5,694 bases of DNA from Lachnospiraceae bacterium (GCA_017961385.1 JAGCXJ010000198.1:1-5694); one strand, 5' to 3'; numbered from the stretch's first letter, positions 1 to 5,504 are shown. Numbers and translations are program-made. The notes: a model not told the origin generated them from the sequence alone.

Positions 1-1
1 G

Positions 2-580
2 ATAGCAAAGGCAAAGCAGGAAGCGGCAGCTTACAAGGCTCAGATCAAGCAGCAGAACAATCAGATACGAAAGCTTGAGGAAGAAGCCAGAAGAAAAGCA
101 GAGGAAGAACGCCGAAAAGCCGAAGAAGCCAGGAAAAAGGCCGAGGAAGCATCAAAAGCGTCGAATAACAGCAGCTCATCTTCTGAAAGCAAGAAGGAAG
201 AGGCTGCAACTGTTGTAAGCAATTCAAGCGGAAGCGCCAAAGGCAAGGAAATAGCAAACTATGCATGTAAATTCATAGGAAACCCTTATGTTGCCGGCGG
301 AACGAGCCTGACTGACGGGGCAGACTGTTCCGGATTTACAATGTCTGTATATCAGGCATTCGGATATTCTCTGCCGAGAAGCTCTACTTCTCAGAGGAGC
401 GCAGGAACAGGCGTTACGTACGCAGAGGCCCAGCCCGGTGATATCCTGTGCTATGCAGGTCATGTAGCCATCTATATAGGCAACGGACAGATAGTACATG
501 CATCCACTCCCGCTACGGGAATAAAGATAGGAAGTGCAACTTACAGAGAGATACTCGCTGTAAGAAGAATAGTGGACTGA
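2..580 (+). CDS. NlpC/P60 family peptidoglycan hydrolase, 5'-truncated by window edge
   Basis: The last 192 residues of a cell-wall hydrolase are present; the start and any signal peptide lie before the window. NlpC/P60 enzymes are cysteine peptidases that usually cut the D-Glu to diamino-acid bond in peptidoglycan stem peptides outside the cell. Visible residues 1-52 are a charged Lys/Glu/Ala/Arg coiled coil with three heptad copies, 53-78 are a Ser-rich flexible linker, and about 82-192 form the catalytic domain. Catalytic Cys109 lies in DCSGF, His154 in GHVAIYIG and the third polar residue is His166 in VHAST, so the active site is intact. The coiled coil followed by NlpC/P60 recalls the secreted CwlO/PcsB-like group, in which the coil holds the enzyme near FtsEX or keeps it inactive; that comparison is inference. 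The stop codon at 578-580 is followed at once by a terminator-like hairpin. The family call is secure; the exact substrate is not. Confidence 0.93.
   Translation: MAKAKQEAAAYKAQIKQQNNQIRKLEEEARRKAEEERRKAEEARKKAEEASKASNNSSSSSESKKEEAATVVSNSSGSAKGKEIANYACKFIGNPYVAGGTSLTDGADCSGFTMSVYQAFGYSLPRSSTSQRSAGTGVTYAEAQPGDILCYAGHVAIYIGNGQIVHASTPATGIKIGSATYREILAVRRIVD
95..157 (+). repeat. Three tandem 21-bp heptad-encoding repeats in the coiled coil
   Basis: Three consecutive 7-codon units encode KAEEERR, KAEEARK and KAEEASK (residues 32-52 of the visible hydrolase fragment). The DNA copies differ at several synonymous positions, so this is an old or selected protein repeat rather than a fresh duplication. 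The units fit a heptad-based helical stalk. Confidence 0.7.
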
Positions 581-583
581 TTT

Positions 584-615
584 AAGGAAAACGCTTTGGC
601 GTTTTCTTTGAATTT
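584..615 (+). terminator. Terminator-like hairpin between the hydrolase gene and guaA
   Basis: GAAAACGC (587-594) and GCGTTTTC (599-606) form a perfect 8-bp stem around a TTTG loop. The stem can be extended by a G-T pair and A-T pairs toward 584. Downstream is a broken T-rich run (TTTGAATTT, 607-615) rather than a clean poly-T, so termination may be partial. It starts 3 nt after the hydrolase stop codon and ends 17 nt before the guaA start codon. Confidence 0.65.
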
Positions 616-625
616 AGGGAAAGGA
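616..625 (+). promoter_or_regulatory. guaA ribosome binding site
   Basis: AGGGAAAGGA contains two overlapping Shine-Dalgarno-like stretches. Its GGA end is 7 nt from the ATG at 633 but only 4 nt from the in-frame TTG at 630. This favours ATG 633 as the start and gives a protein of 542 residues. Confidence 0.7.
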
Positions 626-632
626 ACACTTG

Positions 633-2261
633 ATGGAAAGAGAAAAGGTCATAGTCCTTGATTTCGGAGGACAGTACAATCAGCTTGTGGCTAGACGTGT
701 CAGGGAGTGTAATGTTTATTGCGAGATATATTCATACAAGACTGATATAGAAAAGATAAAGCAGTTAAATCCCAAGGGTATAATTCTTACCGGCGGACCA
801 AACAGCTGCTATGAAGAGGGAGCACCTACATACAGCAGACAGCTCTTTGAACTGGGAATCCCGGTTCTTGGTTTGTGCTATGGCGCACAGCTCATGATGC
901 ATGTTCTCGGTGGAAAGGTTGAAAGAGCCCAGAACAGAGAATACGGAAAGACAAAGGTATTCGTAAACAGAAAGAGCGGACTCTTCCATGGTATCGGAGA
1001 CAAGTGCTCGGACATTGAAGGCATTATATATGACGATCACAGACATGACGATCATGAGACCCTCTGCTGGATGAGCCATTTCGACTATATATCTAAGATA
1101 GCACCCGGATTTGAGGTCGTTGCCCATACAGCTGACTGTCCTGTTGCGGCAGCGCAGGATCTGTCCAGAAAACTGTATGCTATACAGTTCCATCCCGAGG
1201 TCCTTCATACGCCCAGAGGCAAGGATATGCTTTACAACTATGTAAGAAATATCTGCGGATGTGCGGGTGACTGGAGGATGGACTCATTTGTTGAGAGTTC
1301 GATAAAAAATATCCGCGAAAAGGTAGGAGACGGCAAGGTGCTGCTTGCTCTTTCCGGCGGTGTAGATTCTTCTGTGGCAGCAGGCCTTTTGTCAAAGGCT
1401 ATAGGCAAACAGCTTACATGCGTATTTGTTGATCACGGCCTATTAAGAAAGAACGAGGGAGATGAAGTCGAGGCAGTATTCGGTCCAAAGGGAGATTTTG
1501 ATCTTAATTTCATCCGTGTAAATGCCCAGGAAAGATATTATCAGAAACTTGCAAATGTACTCGATCCAGAGAGCAAGAGAAAGATAATCGGAGAGGAATT
1601 CATAAGAGTATTTGAAGAAGAGGCAAAAAAGATAGGCGCAGTGGATTATCTGGCACAGGGAACCATATATCCCGATGTGGTTGAAAGCGGTCTTGGCGGA
1701 GAAAGCGCTGTGATCAAGTCTCATCACAATGTCGGAGGACTTCCTGATTTTGTTGACTTTAAAGAGATAATAGAACCCTTAAGAGACCTGTTCAAGGATG
1801 AAGTGCGTCAGGCAGGACTTGAACTCGGACTTCCGCAAAGGCTCGTATTCAGACAGCCATTCCCCGGTCCGGGACTGGGAGTGAGAATTGCGGATGAGAT
1901 AACCGCAGACAAAGTAAGGATAGTTCAGGATGCCGATGCCATCTATCGAGATGAGGTAGACAGCGCAGCAGAGGAATTCAAAAAGATCAACGGCAAAGAT
2001 CCCGAATGGATGCCGAACCAGTATTTTGCGGCTCTCACAAATATGCGTTCCGTAGGTGTAATGGGTGATGAGAGAACTTTTGATTATGCCATTGCATTAA
2101 GAGCGGTAAAGACTGTTGATTTCATGACTGCTGAAGCATGCGATATACCGTTTGAGGTACTTCAGAGAGTAATGAGCCGTATAATAAACGAGGTAAGAGG
2201 CGTAAACAGAGTATTCTATGATCTTACGAGCAAGCCTCCGGGCACCATAGAATTCTTATAA
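633..2261 (+). CDS. guaA: GMP synthase (glutamine-hydrolysing)
   Basis: GuaA is a cytoplasmic enzyme that converts XMP, ATP and glutamine to GMP, the last step of de novo guanine nucleotide synthesis. The N-terminal class I glutamine amidotransferase domain (about 5-205) has nucleophile Cys82 in GLCYGAQ and the His187/Glu189 pair in QFHPEV. The ATP pyrophosphatase domain begins near 217 and has the P-loop SGGVDSS (241-247). The C-terminal dimerisation and XMP-binding part carries RQPFPGPGLG (407-416) and SKPPGTIE (533-540). All key motifs are intact. The protein has 542 residues, compared with about 513-525 for typical bacterial GuaA. Compared from memory with the Bacillus subtilis enzyme, the excess is mainly about 18 residues before WMSH (Asp/His-rich, residues 122-145) and about 10 residues near 442-461. 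The extreme end is IEFL, where the family usually ends IEWE or IEFE. The gene has a good ribosome binding site and is followed by a strong terminator, so it appears to end its own transcript. Confidence 0.97.
   Translation: MEREKVIVLDFGGQYNQLVARRVRECNVYCEIYSYKTDIEKIKQLNPKGIILTGGPNSCYEEGAPTYSRQLFELGIPVLGLCYGAQLMMHVLGGKVERAQNREYGKTKVFVNRKSGLFHGIGDKCSDIEGIIYDDHRHDDHETLCWMSHFDYISKIAPGFEVVAHTADCPVAAAQDLSRKLYAIQFHPEVLHTPRGKDMLYNYVRNICGCAGDWRMDSFVESSIKNIREKVGDGKVLLALSGGVDSSVAAGLLSKAIGKQLTCVFVDHGLLRKNEGDEVEAVFGPKGDFDLNFIRVNAQERYYQKLANVLDPESKRKIIGEEFIRVFEEEAKKIGAVDYLAQGTIYPDVVESGLGGESAVIKSHHNVGGLPDFVDFKEIIEPLRDLFKDEVRQAGLELGLPQRLVFRQPFPGPGLGVRIADEITADKVRIVQDADAIYRDEVDSAAEEFKKINGKDPEWMPNQYFAALTNMRSVGVMGDERTFDYAIALRAVKTVDFMTAEACDIPFEVLQRVMSRIINEVRGVNRVFYDLTSKPPGTIEFL
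1031..1060 (+). repeat. 15-bp imperfect tandem duplication inside guaA
   Basis: TGACGATCA occurs at 1031-1039 and again at 1046-1054, exactly 15 bases (five codons) apart. In frame the copies encode DDHRH (residues 134-138) and DDHET (139-143). The repeat lies inside the extra segment that makes this GuaA longer than usual and suggests that part of the insertion arose by slippage or duplication. Confidence 0.65.
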
Positions 2262-2282
2262 AATACACTGTATATGACTGTT

Positions 2283-2352
2283 TATAATACCCTGGAAAGG
2301 ACTGATGTCTTTTTCAGGGTTTTTTTGTTAGAATGATAATGAATGATATTTC
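2283..2352 (+). promoter_or_regulatory. Candidate promoter region for the 2380-5332 gene run
   Basis: A promoter is expected here because the upstream terminator is strong. Three weak options are visible. A perfect TATAAT sits at 2283-2288, but I see no convincing -35 box and its start point would fall inside the terminator hairpin. GATAAT at 2335-2340 also has a poor -35. TTGTTA at 2325-2330 with TATTTC at 2347-2352 (16-nt spacer) has reasonable spacing but a poor -10. I cannot choose between them. Confidence 0.25.
2289..2326 (+). terminator. Strong intrinsic terminator of guaA
   Basis: The left arm 2289-2302 and right arm 2307-2320 pair along 14 bp (with two G-T pairs) around the loop TGAT, followed directly by seven T residues (2320-2326). 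It lies 27 nt after the guaA stop codon. The reverse strand has no matching T run, so it acts in the + direction. Confidence 0.92.
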
Positions 2353-2379
2353 TAAGAGGTAAAGGTATCACTAGAGTTA

Positions 2380-2574
2380 ATGAGAAAAAACATGATCACC
2401 AGAACAAAAACACTTATATCGTTAACGGCGTGCACGATTATCCTTTCAATGACTGGTTGCGCTCAGAAGCAGGAAGAATTCAATGACTATTCATTGTTTG
2501 AGGATGAAAGCAAAAACGATGAAGCAGGCAGCATAGTTCCAAATGATCCTTTTATAACGGTAATGTATAAATGA
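2380..2574 (+). CDS. Small putative lipoprotein (64 residues)
   Basis: I do not recognise a family. The N-terminus reads as a lipoprotein signal peptide: basic residues in 1-10 (RK, R, K), a hydrophobic stretch at about 11-24, then MTGC with Cys27 as the probable lipidated residue; Met at -3 is less usual than Leu. The mature part would be only 38 residues, acidic and polar, with no domain visible. The start is uncertain. ATG 2380 is the first start codon after the in-frame stop at 2353-2355, but its upstream sites are poorly placed (AAAGG at 2361-2365, 14 nt away; TAGAG at 2372-2376, 3 nt away). ATG 2392 would also leave a complete signal peptide. The stop overlaps the next start in ATGA (2571-2574), which suggests translational coupling and supports the ORF being real. 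It could also be the remnant of a longer lipoprotein. Confidence 0.62.
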   Translation: MRKNMITRTKTLISLTACTIILSMTGCAQKQEEFNDYSLFEDESKNDEAGSIVPNDPFITVMYK

Positions 2575-2999
2575 TGAATAATGAATATGATATAACAAAT
2601 GAAATCAGTCCGGATGAATATCTGGAAATGCGTAAATCTGTTGGATGGAGCGTGTTTCCCGTTGAGGAGGCAAAAGAAGGTCTCAAACACACTTCTTTTT
2701 TGTGCTGCATAAGGGATAACTCAAAGCCGATCGCCATCGGAAGAGCCATATGGGATCACGGCTATGTGGTGTTCATTGCGGATATAATCGTAAGACCCGA
2801 GTATCAGCACAGAGGTTTGGGACGGATCATAATGAATGATCTGCTAGACAAAATAAAGCAGACACTAAAACCCGGATACAGGATCATGATCAGCCTAATG
2901 GCCGCTAAGGGAAAAGAAAGATTCTATGAGAAATTCGGCTTTATCGACAGGCCGAATGAGACTTTCGGAAGCGGCATGCATCAATGGATCGAATTATGA
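2571..2999 (+). CDS. GNAT family N-acetyltransferase
   Basis: GNAT enzymes move an acetyl group from acetyl-CoA to an amine in the cytoplasm; the substrate here is unknown. The 142-residue protein is a single compact GNAT domain. Strand beta-4 (about 66-74, VVFIADIIV) leads into the acetyl-CoA pyrophosphate-binding motif Q79-H-R-G82-L-G84 followed by a helix, and the C-terminal motif FYEKFGF (118-124) is typical. The length fits a stand-alone GNAT. The start overlaps the lipoprotein stop by 4 nt, and a second ATG follows at 2574. There is no clear Shine-Dalgarno sequence of its own, so translation probably depends on ribosomes finishing the upstream ORF. It is 28 nt from the DUF1848 gene. The family assignment is strong, and all core motifs are present. 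Confidence 0.93.
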   Translation: MMNNEYDITNEISPDEYLEMRKSVGWSVFPVEEAKEGLKHTSFLCCIRDNSKPIAIGRAIWDHGYVVFIADIIVRPEYQHRGLGRIIMNDLLDKIKQTLKPGYRIMISLMAAKGKERFYEKFGFIDRPNETFGSGMHQWIEL

Positions 3000-3027
3000 T
3001 ATCAGACTTATTGAGAGAGAATGAGAA

Positions 3028-3960
3028 ATGATACTGAGTGTTTCGAGAAAAACAGATATACCTGCATATCATTTTGACTGGTTTTTAAACAGAGTAAAAG
3101 AGGGATATGTTATCAATTGCAATCCCATGTTTCCCGAACAGCTGTATAAGACACCGATAGACCCTGATACATGTGACTGTATCATATTCTGGACAAAGAA
3201 CGCGATACCTGCAACTGATAAATTAGATGCCCTAAGTGATTATAAGTATTATTTTCAGTATACGATCACCGGTTACGAAACAGATATTGAAAGAAATCTT
3301 CCCGATAAGAAACTGATAATAAAGAACTTTAATGACCTGTCAGAAAAACTGGGTCCACTGAGGATGATATGGAGATATGATCCCATCCTCTTTACTGAAA
3401 AATATACGCCAAAGTGGCATCTTATGACCTTTGAAAAGATCGCACAGGATATTAAGGGCAGTACGCAAAAGTGTGTGATCAGCTTTTTAGACCCGTATTT
3501 TAACAGCGTATTTATCAATAAGAAGCTCGGCATATACAGTCTTGATAATGATGAGCTGATCGATTTTTCAAAGAGATTGGCTCAAATCGGCTTAAAAAAT
3601 GGGATAGCTATTGCAAGCTGTGCGGAAAAGATCGATCTTGAGGAATGCGGCATAGAACATAATTCATGCATAGATAAGGATTTGATAGAAAGAATTGTCG
3701 GAAAGCCTTTTTTGCTTTCACGTGACAAGGGGCAGAGAGAAGCGTGCGGATGCGTTCAGAGCCTGGATATAGGTACATATAATACATGCAAGAACGGATG
3801 CATATACTGCTATGCTACAAAGACAAATAAAATAGAAGAGATTTATTCAATGAAAGATGATTCTTCACCTATCCTGTGTGACAGGATTTCACAATCCGAT
3901 CATGCAATGGAAAGAAAAGTAGGATCATCGGTAAGCAAGAAAAAGACAAGGAAAGATTAA
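3028..3960 (+). CDS. DUF1848 family protein with radical-SAM-like Cys cluster
   Basis: The 310-residue protein starts with ILSVSRKTDIPAYH, a hallmark of DUF1848. It continues with conserved-looking patches FWTKN (54-58), YYFQYTITGY (74-83) and RMIWRYDPI (112-120). Near the C-terminus are C240-x-C242 and C254-x3-C258-x2-C261 (CKNGCIYCYA). The CX3CX2C spacing is that of the [4Fe-4S] site of radical SAM enzymes, but it lies at the end of the chain instead of near the start. The biochemical function of DUF1848 is unknown to me; Fe-S binding is inferred from the motif. Additional Cys residues occur at 198, 207 and 214. After the cluster comes a charged, Lys-rich tail (about 266-310). A GAGAGA stretch at 3013-3020 is the likely ribosome binding site for ATG 3028; an ATG at 3021 is out of frame. 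The stop codon abuts the next start codon directly, so the two genes are very likely coexpressed. Confidence 0.9.
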   Translation: MILSVSRKTDIPAYHFDWFLNRVKEGYVINCNPMFPEQLYKTPIDPDTCDCIIFWTKNAIPATDKLDALSDYKYYFQYTITGYETDIERNLPDKKLIIKNFNDLSEKLGPLRMIWRYDPILFTEKYTPKWHLMTFEKIAQDIKGSTQKCVISFLDPYFNSVFINKKLGIYSLDNDELIDFSKRLAQIGLKNGIAIASCAEKIDLEECGIEHNSCIDKDLIERIVGKPFLLSRDKGQREACGCVQSLDIGTYNTCKNGCIYCYATKTNKIEEIYSMKDDSSPILCDRISQSDHAMERKVGSSVSKKKTRKD

Positions 3961-4401
3961 ATGGATACGAGGTTCTTTAAGGACTGGTTTAATGCGTTTG
4001 ATGCCGGTCTTAACAAAATGGATACAGGGGAGTGCTCAAGACTGTTTGCGGACTGTGCAGAAAGATGTTCAAGGGATGCACTTAAATATCTGTACAGAGA
4101 CTTGTTTGAAGAATGTGGAAAAGATCTGGATGCATTTTTTGAGCGCGTAGAGAAAAACAAGAATGTAAAGGGAAGAGTGATCGAATCAGGCAGGGTATAC
4201 GAACTGATCTTTTCAAGCTGTGACTGTCCCTTACATACCGAAGCTAATATACGATCAAACAGACTGTGCGAGTGTTCCAGACAGAGCATGATATGTGTGT
4301 TTAAGGATCTTGTGCCTGACAGGAGCTTTACTATAGAATGCGCAGGATCAATCCTTTCAGGAAGTGATATATGCTGTCACAGGATAGTATTTGAAGAATA
4401 G
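3961..4401 (+). CDS. Cys-rich protein of unknown function, downstream partner of DUF1848
   Basis: I do not recognise this 146-residue protein with certainty. It has 12 cysteines (25, 32, 36, 52, 87, 89, 103, 105, 112, 127, 138, 139). The N-terminal half is predicted largely helical. The C-terminal half has a C-D-C-P motif (87-90), L-C-E-C (102-105), a short hydrophobic stretch, and an ending G-S-D-I-C-C-H (134-140) followed by a beta-like RIVFEE. That pattern of an early Cys pair, a mid LC motif and a late G-x-x-x-C-x before the last strand resembles 4-vinyl-reductase (V4R) or L-2-amino-thiazoline-4-carboxylate hydrolase-like domains; this is only a resemblance. No signal peptide or membrane segment is seen, so it is probably cytoplasmic. 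The ATG follows the DUF1848 TAA with no gap, and its ribosome binding site AAGGA (3948-3952, 8 nt upstream) lies inside the DUF1848 coding end, suggesting coupled synthesis. Confidence 0.82.
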   Translation: MDTRFFKDWFNAFDAGLNKMDTGECSRLFADCAERCSRDALKYLYRDLFEECGKDLDAFFERVEKNKNVKGRVIESGRVYELIFSSCDCPLHTEANIRSNRLCECSRQSMICVFKDLVPDRSFTIECAGSILSGSDICCHRIVFEE

Positions 4402-4409
4402 AGGTTAAT

Positions 4410-4781
4410 ATGAAAAGAGAAATGGGAATAGCAAGATGCGGACTGGCATGCTGCCTTTGCAGCGAAAATGAACATTGCCACGGATGTAACAGCGGGGAGT
4501 GTCCCGGAAGTACATGGTGTGAGAACAGAAAGTGTTCAATGGAAAAGAAAATCGGACACTGCTATGAGTGCGATAATAAATGCGAAAAAGGCATGCTTTC
4601 AAAGATAAAGCCTTATGGATTCACTTTGTTTGTCAAAAGATACGGAGTAGATCAGCTTTTAGACTGCCTTGAGAGAAATGAAGAAAACGGCATTGTATAT
4701 CATCGGGAGGGAATAGTCGGTGATTATGACGATTTTGATGATGTTGAAAAACTGATAGAATTCATCAAAAACGGTAAGTAA
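4410..4781 (+). CDS. DUF3795 family Cys-rich protein
   Basis: The 123-residue protein opens with ARCGLACCLC (8-17), the usual DUF3795 beginning, and has 13 cysteines (10, 14, 15, 17, 23, 26, 31, 37, 42, 51, 54, 58, 86). Twelve of them fall in the first 58 residues, several in C-x2-C or C-x3-C pairs, which suggests one or more bound metal ions or Fe-S clusters. The second half contains IKPYGFTLFVKRYG (66-79), LLDCLERNE (83-91), GIVYHREGIVGDYDDFDD (94-111) and a terminal helix. The function of the family is not known to me. No signal peptide is visible. AGAGG (4400-4404) overlaps the preceding stop codon and lies 5 nt before the ATG, so the gene is closely linked to the upstream Cys-rich gene. 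The family call is firm from the opening motif and the DYDDFDD patch. Confidence 0.88.
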   Translation: MKREMGIARCGLACCLCSENEHCHGCNSGECPGSTWCENRKCSMEKKIGHCYECDNKCEKGMLSKIKPYGFTLFVKRYGVDQLLDCLERNEENGIVYHREGIVGDYDDFDDVEKLIEFIKNGK

Positions 4782-4804
4782 CGTTTACGGAAAAGGAAGC
4801 AGAT

Positions 4805-5332
4805 ATGAGATTAGTATTTCCGAATATCGCATATAAAGAAAAAGCGATCAATTATATAAATGAGTTTAATGAGTACGGTTCAGAGATCAACGGCAGCGGA
4901 AGCCTTGATGATTTCTTAAAAGAATCAACATATGAAAAATGGCTTGAAAAGGTACTTGATGACATGGATATCGCAAATATCAAAAAGCCAAGGGTTCCTG
5001 CCTTAACTTATTTCTATGTAAGAGAAGAGGATGATGAGATAGTCGGTATGGTTAATATCAGACTGGCTTTGAATGATTTTCTAAAAAACGAAGCCGGACA
5101 TATAGGATATTCCATCAGACCGACACAGAGGCGAAGGCATTATGCGACAGATATGCTCTCAGAGGCATTAAAGGTCTGTGATACCATCGGGATAAAGGAA
5201 GTACTTATATCGTGCGATAAGGAAAACATTGCGTCTGCGGGTGTCATTCTTAACTGCAACGGTGTACTTAAAAACGAGTTTCACAGTGATATATTCGATG
5301 AGGATCTTCAGATGTATGTCATCAGTCTGTGA
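4805..5332 (+). CDS. GNAT family N-acetyltransferase (predicted acetyltransferase, COG3981-like)
   Basis: The 175-residue protein resembles the predicted acetyltransferases grouped as COG3981. The N-terminal third is helical and acidic with G-S-G-S-L-D-D-F (30-37), then VPALTYFYVRE (64-74) and IVGMVNIRLALN (79-90) form the central strands. The acetyl-CoA motif follows the strand AGHIGYSIRP (97-106). It reads Q-R-R-R-H-Y-A (108-114), where His112 occupies the position usually held by Gly in R-x-x-G-x-A. The later strand KEVLISCDKEN (131-141) and the helix with SAGVILNCNG (144-153) are typical. The substrate is unknown. AAGGA (4793-4797) lies 7 nt before the ATG, so the start is well supported. 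It is not closely related to the other GNAT in the window and is the last convincing gene before the terminator at 5472-5504. Confidence 0.92.
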   Translation: MRLVFPNIAYKEKAINYINEFNEYGSEINGSGSLDDFLKESTYEKWLEKVLDDMDIANIKKPRVPALTYFYVREEDDEIVGMVNIRLALNDFLKNEAGHIGYSIRPTQRRRHYATDMLSEALKVCDTIGIKEVLISCDKENIASAGVILNCNGVLKNEFHSDIFDEDLQMYVISL

Positions 5333-5401
5333 TGATCAGATAACAAAAATAAGTAAGTAAAGGTATGAACAAGTTTGTCAAAACGATTCTAGGGCGGTGA
5401 A

Positions 5402-5488
5402 TTGGAACGATATAGCTTCCCATGGTATATGAAATATTTGTATGCAGATAATGTGATTTTAGGTTTGATGCGAACGCTTTCCGGATAA
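5402..5488 (+). CDS. Possible 28-residue ORF with TTG start
   Basis: An open frame starting with TTG encodes a short aromatic-rich peptide (RYSFPWYMKYLY in its first half). AGGG at 5391-5394 is 7 nt upstream, which is suitable spacing. The stop codon TAA lies in the loop of the downstream terminator hairpin, so ribosomes reading it would interfere with the hairpin. No family is recognised, and an ORF of this length is easily produced by chance. It may equally be untranslated 3' sequence. Confidence 0.18.
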   Translation: MERYSFPWYMKYLYADNVILGLMRTLSG

Positions 5489-5504
5489 TCCGGGAGGCGT
5501 TTTT
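5472..5504 (+). terminator. Intrinsic terminator ending the lipoprotein-to-GNAT gene run
   Basis: The left arm 5473-5485 and right arm 5489-5501 pair along 13 bp (two G-T pairs) around the loop TAA, and a five-T run (5500-5504) follows. It is 140 nt downstream of the second GNAT stop codon and is the first clear terminator after 2326. Confidence 0.88.

Noticed and set aside
45..266. Open frames on the reverse strand opposite the coiled-coil region (also 61-246)
   Set aside because: They are low-complexity Leu/Phe/Ser/Ala-rich shadows produced by the Lys/Glu/Ala codons of the hydrolase on the + strand; no start site or family is supported.
581..632. Purine (guanine) riboswitch before guaA
   Set aside because: The gap is about 50 nt and is filled by a simple hairpin and a ribosome binding site; the three-way junction and conserved loop bases of a purine aptamer are absent.
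765..1727. Reverse-strand open frames of 71-147 codons inside guaA
   Set aside because: They lie wholly within a well-conserved gene, show no family motif and lack convincing ribosome binding sites.
3273..3533. Reverse-strand open frame inside the DUF1848 gene, and a similar one at 3957-4289
   Set aside because: Both are opposite genes with clear + strand motifs and have no recognisable domain.
5365..5400. 11-codon ORF starting with ATG after the second GNAT
   Set aside because: The AAGG stretch is only one base from the ATG, too close to act as a ribosome binding site, and the peptide is too short to support.
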